Part shown: positions 1-4,594 of the stretch, piece by piece
Numbering within the stretch: position 1 is the first letter of the stretch
How the letters are laid out: the number at the start of each line of letters is the position of its first letter
From: Nanobdellota archaeon
GTDB taxonomy: Archaea > Nanobdellota > Nanobdellia > Pacearchaeales > GW2011-AR1
Direction of reading: 5' to 3'
Assembly (NCBI GenBank): GCA_018901675.1
Contig: JAHIEH010000027.1
Location: forward strand, 1-6,195
DNA length: 6,195 nt
Translations under genes and position numbers: made by a program
Notes under the pieces: generated by a model
Databases searched by the model: none
The model's input: the letters and a program-made list of their open reading frames with translations, nothing else
What the model was told of the DNA's origin: nothing

Positions 1-2
1 AT

Positions 3-221
3 AAAAATATAGCAGAGAGTTTTATTTTTGAAATGCCGAATTGGAAAGAAGCAGAGATATGCCATGATTTTATGATTGATGAGCTTGTAATTCCTGAAGA
101 ACTTAAAAAAGAAAAGGATTTTGCAAAAATCAGAGAAGCCGCAAAGCGAAAAGGCAAGATTATAAGAACCTCGGTTATAGACGGCAAGGAAATAAGAAAA
201 GAAGTTGAATTTGAAGCTTGA
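3..221 (+). CDS. 3' end of an unrecognised gene (5' truncated by the window edge)
   Basis: The reading frame is open from the first complete codon at position 3 to a TGA stop at 219-221. The in-frame ATG at 33 is therefore probably an internal methionine rather than the start, although a 62-residue protein beginning there cannot be excluded. The visible tail is soluble and charged. A region containing WKEAEICHDF and ELVIPEELKK is followed by a basic helix-like stretch (KIREAAKRKGKII) and a terminal strand-like segment rich in K and E. I see no membrane segment, metal-binding cluster or nucleotide-binding motif, and I do not recognise the family. The gene converges on the winged-helix gene with only 7 nt between the two stop codons, so the pair probably shares a termination region. 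It is unlikely to belong to the ribosomal operon, which has its own promoter much further downstream. Confidence 0.6.
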   Translation, partial: KNIAESFIFEMPNWKEAEICHDFMIDELVIPEELKKEKDFAKIREAAKRKGKIIRTSVIDGKEIRKEVEFEA

Positions 222-228
222 GAAAAAT

Positions 229-483
229 TTAAATTAATTCTTCTAAAACTTTTTTTCCTTTTGGGGTAATTTTGTAATATCTAAAATGCGGAGAATTAGG
301 ATTTTTACAAACAGATAGCCCTTTTTTCTGCAAATCTAAAAATATCCTGCTAATTACTTCTCTATGTTTTTCCATATTATGGGCTAAAAAAGAAGCAATT
401 TGCGGTTTTTGGCTTAATTTTTTCAAAACCTCTAATCTTAATTTGCTTCTTGCAAAAAAGATTAAAATATCATCATTAAGCAT
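229..483 (-). CDS. Small winged-helix transcriptional regulator (ArsR/MarR-like fold)
   Basis: The 84-residue protein has the layout of a minimal winged helix-turn-helix domain. A first helix (RSKLRLEVLKKL, about residues 13-24) leads to the helix-turn-helix (about residues 28-55, QIASFLAHNMEKHREVISRI then LDLQKKGL). A beta wing follows (about 56-75, ending in FRYYKITPKGKKVL). The sequence LDLQKKGL...YYKITPKGKKVLEEL is typical of archaeal single-domain regulators, which usually bind DNA as dimers. No ligand-binding or metal-sensing domain follows; the one cysteine (in SVCKNP) is not part of a visible metal site. The start codon (CAT on the + strand at 481-483) has no clear Shine-Dalgarno sequence, but a TATA-like box lies about 55 nt upstream on the - strand. 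The gene is divergent from the membrane-anchored protein gene, which makes that gene and itself plausible targets, though this is inference. Confidence 0.72.
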   Translation of the reverse strand: MLNDDILIFFARSKLRLEVLKKLSQKPQIASFLAHNMEKHREVISRIFLDLQKKGLSVCKNPNSPHFRYYKITPKGKKVLEELI

Positions 484-518
484 TATAATAAGCGTGATTT
501 TTAGAATTTAAGACAGAG

Positions 519-527
519 TGATAATCA
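519..527. promoter_or_regulatory. Short palindrome in the divergent intergenic region (possible operator)
   Basis: TGATAATCA is a 4+1+4 palindrome lying between the two outward-facing TATA-like boxes of the winged-helix gene and the membrane-anchored protein gene. A dimeric winged-helix regulator could bind such a site, but the sequence is short and could occur by chance. Confidence 0.2.
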
Positions 528-535
528 GCGTAATG

Positions 536-543
536 TTTAAATA
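536..543 (-). promoter_or_regulatory. TATA-like box for the winged-helix gene
   Basis: Read on the - strand the sequence is TATTTAAA, matching the archaeal TATA consensus. It lies about 53 nt before the ATG at 483, which would give a transcript with a leader of roughly 25-30 nt. Support is sequence only. Confidence 0.4.
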
Positions 544-554
544 ATGCCTTTTCT

Positions 555-569
555 TAAATCTTTTATATC
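555..569 (+). promoter_or_regulatory. BRE/TATA-like promoter for the membrane-anchored protein gene
   Basis: A purine-containing TAAAT element is followed by TTTTATAT, a good archaeal TATA box. Transcription would be expected to start about 25 nt downstream, near 590. That leaves only about 10 nt before the ATG at 601, so the mRNA would be nearly leaderless. The upstream G-run at 579-583 then need not act as a ribosome binding site. Confidence 0.5.
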
Positions 570-600
570 TTACTGAAAGGGGGTTGAAAAAATAAAAAAG

Positions 601-1056
601 ATGGAAAAAAATAATGCTTTGCTTATTGTGGGTGTTGCTATTGTGGTTGCGATTATTGCTTCTGTAATAACAGCGAATGTTACAGGGAATGTTATAAATC
701 TAAATGCGGATAAATTTGGAAAATATCCAGTTTATACAAAAGTGGAAGTTGATGCAAAGTTGACAGCTATGGATATAAAATTTAGTGATTCTAATAATGT
801 AGCGATTGCGATAAATAAAAGAATATATATTGTTAGTGTAGAGGATAATTATACTAATTCTCTGGTAGCTAGATGCAGGGATTCAAATGATATACCTCTA
901 TCTGGACATTGTAAGACTTCCACGAATAATGCGATTGCGAATCATGGGACAGTAATCTATAAAGATTCCTCTAATAAAGGCGGTTTTGCCTGTTCTAATG
1001 AGGGCTCTTTAATGTCTGGTATGAAAACAACTGTATACTGTATAGATTTAGAATAA
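601..1056 (+). CDS. Small membrane-anchored extracytoplasmic protein, unknown function
   Basis: The 151-residue product starts MEKNN and then has one hydrophobic segment (about residues 6-24, LLIVGVAIVVAIIASVITA). The rest is polar and probably lies outside the membrane. There is no lipobox or clear signal-peptidase site, so the segment looks like an uncleaved anchor. The outer part has four cysteines (92, 104, 131, 147), enough for two disulfides, and two possible N-glycosylation sequons (N26-V-T and N83-Y-T), the first close to the membrane. The domain looks like a small beta-rich fold but I do not recognise a family. The ATG at 601 is the only usable start in the frame, since an in-frame stop lies at 574-576. 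It is a single-gene unit with its own promoter and a T-rich tract after it, separate from the ribosomal cluster. Confidence 0.75.
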   Translation: MEKNNALLIVGVAIVVAIIASVITANVTGNVINLNADKFGKYPVYTKVEVDAKLTAMDIKFSDSNNVAIAINKRIYIVSVEDNYTNSLVARCRDSNDIPLSGHCKTSTNNAIANHGTVIYKDSSNKGGFACSNEGSLMSGMKTTVYCIDLE

Positions 1057-1068
1057 TAGAGTAACTAA

Positions 1069-1093
1069 TTTTTCTTCTTTTTTATTTTTATTT
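1069..1093 (+). terminator. T-rich terminator-like tract
   Basis: This 25-nt stretch has 21 T residues and begins 12 nt after the stop of the membrane-anchored protein gene. Archaeal RNA polymerase terminates at T-rich tracts without needing a hairpin, and none is evident here. The tract would separate the upstream gene from the ribosomal protein promoter that follows. Confidence 0.6.
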
Positions 1094-1140
1094 CATGATT
1101 ACAAGTTTTGGATTATGAAACTTCCAAATAAAATCCTCTT

Positions 1141-1155
1141 GAAAACCTTTAAAAA
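1141..1155 (+). promoter_or_regulatory. BRE/TATA promoter of the ribosomal protein cluster
   Basis: GAAAACC (BRE-like) is followed directly by TTTAAAAA (TATA-like) at 1148-1155. Transcription would start around 1175-1180, giving a leader of about 40 nt before the uL3 ATG at 1219. It is the only strong promoter-like sequence between the T-rich tract and uL3. The rest of the 1057-1218 interval holds nothing else I can recognise. Confidence 0.6.
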
Positions 1156-1218
1156 CCTCCTTTTTCTTGATAAATAATCCAGGGAAAGATAAAATGTTAT
1201 CCGCAAAAATATTAAGAA

Positions 1219-2178
1219 ATGCCTACAAAAAGATCACCACGATATGGAAGTTTGCAGTTTTGGCCAAGAAAAAGAGCCAATAAATTCTTACCTAGTGTAA
1301 ACTGGGATGCAATTAGTTCTGGAAAAAATTTTAAGGGGTTTATCTGCTACAAGGCGGGTATGAAATCTGCTCTGGTTAAAGATAGCACTCCCAATTCTAT
1401 GAGCAAAGGAAAGGAGATAAGCATACCAGTAACAATTCTTGAATGCCCACCGATTAAAATAATGTCTATACGATTTTATAAAGATGGAATTGTTAAAGAG
1501 GAAATACTATCTGAAAACCTGGATAAAGAGTTAAAAAGAAAGATAAAATTCCAAAAAGCAAAACATGGAAAAAAACCTGAAGATGTTAAAGATTATGATG
1601 ATATAAAAGTTATTGCTTATTCTCTTGTTAAAAGAACCAATTTGAAAAAGACTCCGGATTTATGCGAGATTGGATTGGCTAATAATCTAAGTTTAGAAGA
1701 CAAGTTGAAATTAGTCAAAGAAAACCTAAATAAAGAAATTTTTGTTGCAGATGTTTTTGAAAAAAATCAATTAGTGGATATAAGAGGATTAACAAAAGGA
1801 AAAGGCCTTCAGGGGCCTGTAAAAAGATTCGGCATTTCATTAAAGTCGCACAAATCAGAAAAAGGCAGAAGAAGGCCTGGAAGCTTGGGGCCGTGGCATC
1901 CGGCTTATGTTACATTCAGAACTCCGCAGGCAGGACAATTGGGCATGTTTACCAGAGTGATTTACAACAACAAAATAATTAGTTTAGGAAAAATTGAAGC
2001 CGGAAAATTTGAAAATGAATTTAAGGGCATAAAAAATTTTGGGGATATTAAAACAGATCATATGATTGTTGCCGGCAGTGTTCAGGGAACTGCAAAAAGG
2101 CAATTGCTGGCTACTACTCCTTTAAGAAAAACTAAAAAGCAAGAAAAGAAAAGCTTTGAGCTTTTGGAGATAAGATAA
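1219..2178 (+). CDS. rpl3: Large subunit ribosomal protein uL3 (archaeal type)
   Basis: uL3 is a core 50S protein whose long loop reaches toward the peptidyl transferase centre. The 319-residue product is within the usual archaeal size range. The N-terminus MPTKRSPRYGSLQFWPRKRA matches the archaeal/eukaryotic form, which carries an extended basic N-terminal arm absent from bacteria. The hallmark glycine-rich loop is at about residues 189-204 (RGLTKGKGLQGPVKRF). It is followed by GSLGPWHPAY (221-230), PQAGQLG (236-242) and the C-terminal GSVQGTAKR (287-295). The ATG at 1219 is chosen because the family motif starts there; no strong Shine-Dalgarno sequence precedes it. It opens the ribosomal cluster behind its own promoter, and is separated from uL4 by an unusual 60-nt gap. 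Nothing looks truncated. Confidence 0.97.
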   Translation: MPTKRSPRYGSLQFWPRKRANKFLPSVNWDAISSGKNFKGFICYKAGMKSALVKDSTPNSMSKGKEISIPVTILECPPIKIMSIRFYKDGIVKEEILSENLDKELKRKIKFQKAKHGKKPEDVKDYDDIKVIAYSLVKRTNLKKTPDLCEIGLANNLSLEDKLKLVKENLNKEIFVADVFEKNQLVDIRGLTKGKGLQGPVKRFGISLKSHKSEKGRRRPGSLGPWHPAYVTFRTPQAGQLGMFTRVIYNNKIISLGKIEAGKFENEFKGIKNFGDIKTDHMIVAGSVQGTAKRQLLATTPLRKTKKQEKKSFELLEIR

Positions 2179-2217
2179 AATGAAAAAAACAGGAAGTTTT
2201 TTGCCTTTTAAACTCTT
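2176..2217 (+). repeat. Gap element A, related to 6049-6089
   Basis: Starting at the uL3 stop codon, this stretch resembles the one starting at the uL22 stop. They share an identical 12-mer TAAAATGAAAAA (2176-2187 and 6049-6060), then a T-run (2197-2202 and 6068-6072), then an identical AAACTCTT (2210-2217 and 6082-6089) at offsets of 34 and 33 nt. By hand alignment about 31 of 42 columns agree with one gap. The T-run could act as a weak terminator. Confidence 0.4.
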
Positions 2218-2224
2218 TAAACTC
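2207..2224 (+). repeat. Perfect 9-bp tandem repeat TTTAAACTC x2
   Basis: Two adjacent identical copies of TTTAAACTC lie just upstream of the uL4 ribosome binding site. Each copy contains TTTAAA, which resembles an archaeal TATA core, but they are so close to the uL4 ATG (about 20-30 nt) that any transcript would be almost leaderless. Protein or RNA binding in uL4 control is equally possible. Confidence 0.55.
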
Positions 2225-2225
2225 A

Positions 2226-2233
2226 GAGGAGAT
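2226..2233 (+). promoter_or_regulatory. Strong Shine-Dalgarno sequence for uL4
   Basis: GAGGAGAT lies 5 nt before the ATG at 2239, a good match to the archaeal 16S rRNA tail. It fixes the uL4 start. Confidence 0.7.
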
Positions 2234-2238
2234 TTAAA

Positions 2239-3039
2239 ATGACAAAAATAGATATTTTAAGCATAGAAGGCAAAAAGATAAAAGAAATAGATTTACCATC
2301 TTATTTTCACCAGCCAATAAGAGAAGATTTAATTTTTAAAGTTTTAGAAACAAAAAAAACCAAACAGCCGTATTCTCCAAGTCCAGTAGCAGGAAAACAG
2401 CACTCTGCAAGTGGAATAGTCCAGCACAGAAGGCATGTATGGAAGACTAGTTATGGCCATGGTATATCGAGAGTGCCAAGAAAAATAATGTCAAGAAGAG
2501 GGAGCAGATTCAACTGGGTGGGTGCAGAAATTTCCAGCACAGTTGGAGGAAGGAGGGCGCATCCTCCAAAGATTATTTCTATGATTAATACTAAAAAGAT
2601 AAATAAAAAAGAAGACAGGATTGCTTTTGTAAGTGCATTAAGCGCTACAGCGAATGAAAAAGAAGTTACTAAAAAGTATGAAAGACTGACAAAATTGGAC
2701 AACCGATTGCCTTTGATTGTGGAATCAAAAATAACTTCACTCAAAATTAAAGGGTTGATTGATTCTTTAAAAAAGATTCTTGGAGATGGGCTTTTTGAAA
2801 TTGCTATACCGAAAAGAAAGATAAGGGCGGGAAAAGGCAAGGCGAGAGGCAGGAAATACAAAAAAAATGCAGGGCTTCTGCTTGTGATTGGGAAGGATGA
2901 AAAACTAAAAATTAAAGGAATTGAAGTAAAAAATGCAAATAACTTAAGTGTTATGGATTTGGCTAGTGGTAGGCCAGGAAGATTAACATTATATACTGAA
3001 AATGCAATTAAAAATTTAGATGAGAGGATTAAAAAATGA
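2239..3039 (+). CDS. rpl4: Large subunit ribosomal protein uL4 (archaeal type)
   Basis: uL4 is a 50S protein whose extended loop lines the polypeptide exit tunnel. The 266-residue product has the archaeal architecture. The long basic loop runs from about residue 45 to 110 and contains GKQHSASGIVQHRRHVWKTSYGHGISRVPRK-type sequence and ends GGRRAHPP (103-110). The second basic segment RAGKGKARGRKYKK (about 197-210) precedes the C-terminal beta region. MTKIDILSIEGKKIKEIDLP is the normal first strand and linker. The start at 2239 is set by the GAGGAGAT Shine-Dalgarno sequence. The last codons overlap the exonuclease start (ATGA at 3036-3039), so the next gene is not uL23 as usual but a guest gene. 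No anomaly within the protein. Confidence 0.97.
   Translation: MTKIDILSIEGKKIKEIDLPSYFHQPIREDLIFKVLETKKTKQPYSPSPVAGKQHSASGIVQHRRHVWKTSYGHGISRVPRKIMSRRGSRFNWVGAEISSTVGGRRAHPPKIISMINTKKINKKEDRIAFVSALSATANEKEVTKKYERLTKLDNRLPLIVESKITSLKIKGLIDSLKKILGDGLFEIAIPKRKIRAGKGKARGRKYKKNAGLLLVIGKDEKLKIKGIEVKNANNLSVMDLASGRPGRLTLYTENAIKNLDERIKK
3022..3029 (+). promoter_or_regulatory. Shine-Dalgarno sequence for the exonuclease gene
   Basis: GAGAGGAT within the last uL4 codons sits 6 nt before the ATG at 3036. Together with the ATGA overlap it predicts translation by terminating or re-initiating ribosomes from uL4. Confidence 0.6.
3027..3039 (+). repeat. 13-bp direct repeat, left copy, flanking the exonuclease gene
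   Basis: GATTAAAAAATGA spans the uL4 stop and the exonuclease start. An identical 13-mer occurs at 3638-3650, spanning the exonuclease stop and the uL23 start. Recombination between the two would remove 611 nt and leave a normal uL4-uL23 junction with the same ATGA overlap. Confidence 0.6.
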
Positions 3040-3650
3040 TAGTTTTAGATATTGAAACAAGCGGGATGGATAAAGTTAGATGCGGTGTTTGGCAGATTGG
3101 AGCATTGGAATTTGAAAATCCAAAAAATTATTTTTTACAAGAAGCAAAAATTGATGACGAAGATAAAATAATAAACAGCGGAAAAAAACCAGTTTTAGAG
3201 ATTATTGGGAAGACAGAGGAAGAATTGCGGGATAAGAAAAAACAACCACAAAAGCAACTATTAGAAAATTTTTTCAAATGGATTGAAGAGAGACGGGTTT
3301 CAATGAAAAATTTCCTTTGTCAAAATCCTCAATTTGATGTAGGATTTTTAGAAATGAAGTCAGATAAATATGGATTAAAAATACCTTTTCATTATCGAGT
3401 TTTTGATTTGCACTCAATTGCACAAAAAAGTTATCATGATTTGTATGGGGAATTTTTAATTAAAGATGAACATAGCGATATGGGGTTAACAAGTATATTA
3501 AGATTCGTTGGTATGGAAGATAATAGAAAAGTCCATAATGCATTAGAAGATTGTAAACTTACTGGAGAATGTTTTTCAAGATTAATTTATGGAAAAAATC
3601 TTTTTCCTGAATATGCTAAATATGATATTCCAAAGGAGATTAAAAAATGA
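3036..3650 (+). CDS. DEDDh-family 3'-5' exonuclease (DnaQ/RNase T fold) inserted in the ribosomal cluster
   Basis: The 204-residue product shows all three Exo motifs of the DEDD superfamily. Exo I is at residues 4-8 (LDIET, with D5 and E7), Exo II at 97-105 (NPQFDVGFL, with D101), and Exo III at 167-172 (HNALED, with H167 and D172), making it the DEDDh subtype. Such enzymes use two metal ions to remove nucleotides from 3' ends of DNA or RNA; the substrate cannot be told from sequence. The protein is a single domain with no polymerase, helicase or zinc domain, so it is comparable in size to stand-alone proofreading-type or oligoribonuclease/RNase T-type enzymes. It sits between uL4 and uL23 with 4-bp ATGA overlaps on both sides and a Shine-Dalgarno sequence at each junction, implying coupled translation. 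That setting favours an RNA-related role, but this is inference. Rows sampled inside it are AT-richer than much of uL4 and uL2. Confidence 0.88.
   Translation: MIVLDIETSGMDKVRCGVWQIGALEFENPKNYFLQEAKIDDEDKIINSGKKPVLEIIGKTEEELRDKKKQPQKQLLENFFKWIEERRVSMKNFLCQNPQFDVGFLEMKSDKYGLKIPFHYRVFDLHSIAQKSYHDLYGEFLIKDEHSDMGLTSILRFVGMEDNRKVHNALEDCKLTGECFSRLIYGKNLFPEYAKYDIPKEIKK
3635..3640 (+). promoter_or_regulatory. Shine-Dalgarno sequence for uL23
   Basis: GGAGAT in the last exonuclease codons lies 6 nt before the uL23 ATG at 3647. Initiation of uL23 is therefore specified by sequence belonging to the guest gene. Confidence 0.6.
3638..3650 (+). repeat. 13-bp direct repeat, right copy, flanking the exonuclease gene
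   Basis: GATTAAAAAATGA, identical to 3027-3039, here spanning the end of the exonuclease (…EIKK stop) and the uL23 start. The uL4 and exonuclease proteins consequently end in similar residues (ERIKK and KEIKK). Confidence 0.6.
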
Positions 3651-3883
3651 AACCAGTTGTAACTGAAAAAGCGGTAAGACTAATTGAAAGTGAAAATACT
3701 TTGATGTTTGAATTAGAAAAAGAAAAGCCAAAAGAGGAGATAAAAAAAGAATTTGAGGAGATTTTTAATGTAAAAGTTGAAAGTGTTAATACTTTAATAA
3801 GGAAAAACAAAAAATATGCTTACATAAAATTAAATAAAAAAAATCCTGCAATTGATGTTGCAACTAAATTAGGATTGATATAA
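3647..3883 (+). CDS. rpl23: Large subunit ribosomal protein uL23
   Basis: uL23 binds at the mouth of the exit tunnel, where it is a docking site for factors such as signal recognition particle. The 78-residue product is a compact, complete archaeal form. PVVTEKAVRLIE (about residues 3-14) is the conserved N-terminal helix start, TLMFELEKEKPKEEIKKEFEEIFNVKVESVNTL (about 18-50) gives the central beta-alpha-beta unit, and KKYAYIKL (about 55-62) and DVATKLGLI (70-78) close the fold. It begins with only two residues before PVVTEKA, so it lacks the longer N-terminal tail of many homologues. It overlaps the exonuclease stop by 4 bp and is followed after 3 nt by uL2, so all three are probably translated in series. 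Confidence 0.95.
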   Translation: MKPVVTEKAVRLIESENTLMFELEKEKPKEEIKKEFEEIFNVKVESVNTLIRKNKKYAYIKLNKKNPAIDVATKLGLI

Positions 3884-3886
3884 ACA

Positions 3887-4588
3887 ATGGGAAAACGAAT
3901 AATCCAACAGGCAAGAGGGCATGGAAGCTTCACTTACAGAGTCAGGAGAAACGCCTACAAATTCAAGTTAAAATATCCAAGAGATATTAAAGGAGAGGGG
4001 GAAGTTATTAAACTGATGAACTCCAGGGCGCATTCTGCTCCTTTAGCGAAGATAAAATATAAAAATGGATGTTTTTGTATCCCTGCATTTAAAGGAATGG
4101 TAGAAGAACAGAAAATTAATTTTGGAGATGAGAAAATAGAAAGTGGGAATATTTTGCAATTAGGCAGAATCCCTGTAAAAACTTTGGTATACTGCATAGA
4201 ATCACGGCCGGGAGACGGGGGGATTTTTATAAAAACTGCAGGAAACTCTGCAATAATAAATAGAAAAACAGATGATGAAGTATTTATATTAATGCCTTCA
4301 AAAAAGGAGAAAAAATTTTGTTCAAAGTGCAGAGCAATTATTGGGGAGATTGCAGGGCATGGAAGGCTGGATAAGCCAATTATTAAAGCAGGTAAAAAAT
4401 TTCATATGATGAAGGCGAGAAACAAATTCTGGCCAAGGACATCTGCAGTAAAGATGAATGTTATAGACCATCCTTTTGGCTCTGGAAGGGGGAAAAGAAT
4501 TAAAAGCAAGATTGCCAAAAGAAATGCACCTCCAGGAGCAAGAGTAGGCTTAATAAGGCCGAGAAGAACAGGGAGGAAGAAAAGGTAA
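3887..4588 (+). CDS. rpl2: Large subunit ribosomal protein uL2 (archaeal type)
   Basis: uL2 is a 50S core protein needed for subunit association and peptidyl transferase assembly. The 233-residue length and the N-terminus MGKRIIQQARGHGSFTYRV are archaeal/eukaryotic in type. The C-terminal RNA-binding region is well kept: CRAIIGEIAGHGRLDKPIIKAGKKFH (about 148-173), then MKARNKFWPRTSAVKMNVIDHPFG (about 175-198), with the conserved histidine in DHPFG at position 195. The basic tail KRNAPPGARVGLIRPRRTGRKKR follows. Cysteine pairs C62/C64 and C145/C148 are present; whether they bind a metal is unknown. Start at 3887 is 3 nt after uL23 and has no strong Shine-Dalgarno sequence, suggesting coupling. 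It is followed after 2 nt by a guest gene instead of uS19. Confidence 0.97.
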   Translation: MGKRIIQQARGHGSFTYRVRRNAYKFKLKYPRDIKGEGEVIKLMNSRAHSAPLAKIKYKNGCFCIPAFKGMVEEQKINFGDEKIESGNILQLGRIPVKTLVYCIESRPGDGGIFIKTAGNSAIINRKTDDEVFILMPSKKEKKFCSKCRAIIGEIAGHGRLDKPIIKAGKKFHMMKARNKFWPRTSAVKMNVIDHPFGSGRGKRIKSKIAKRNAPPGARVGLIRPRRTGRKKR

Positions 4589-4594
4589 ACATGG
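4583..4594 (+). repeat. 12-bp direct repeat, left copy, flanking the unknown guest gene
   Basis: AGGTAAACATGG spans the uL2 stop (TAA) and the guest start. The identical 12-mer at 5091-5102 spans the uS19 ribosome binding site and start. Excision between them would remove 508 nt and place uS19 2 nt after uL2. Confidence 0.6.

Larger units (their letters stand above)
2180..2242 (+). other. Candidate 20-codon mini-ORF filling the uL3-uL4 gap
   Basis: An ATG 1 nt after the uL3 stop opens a frame encoding MKKTGSFLPFKLFKLRGDLK. Its TGA stop overlaps the uL4 ATG in an ATGA junction. A GGAGAT sequence inside the end of uL3 (2166-2171) could serve as its ribosome binding site. The product would be a short basic peptide with alternating aromatic/leucine residues. 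It could be a leader peptide that couples uL4 to uL3, or a chance frame; the uL4 Shine-Dalgarno sequence lies inside it, so translation of the mini-ORF would affect uL4 initiation. There is no independent evidence of expression. Confidence 0.3.

Noticed and set aside
1194..1283. Short ORF starting at ATG 1194, overlapping the uL3 start out of frame
   Set aside because: It would encode about 29 residues with no family resemblance and runs into uL3 coding sequence; the AGGGAAAG upstream is only a weak ribosome binding site. Left as a remote leader-peptide possibility.
2451..2861. Long hydrophobic open frame on the - strand opposite uL4
   Set aside because: uL4 is certain on the other strand; complements of lysine-rich coding sequence give F/L/I-rich open frames by composition, and no promoter or ribosome binding site supports it.
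3027..3650. Reading the exonuclease insert as a transposon with target-site duplication
   Set aside because: There are no inverted ends and no mobility gene, and the repeats coincide with functional start sites. Short-homology recombination or convergence fits better.
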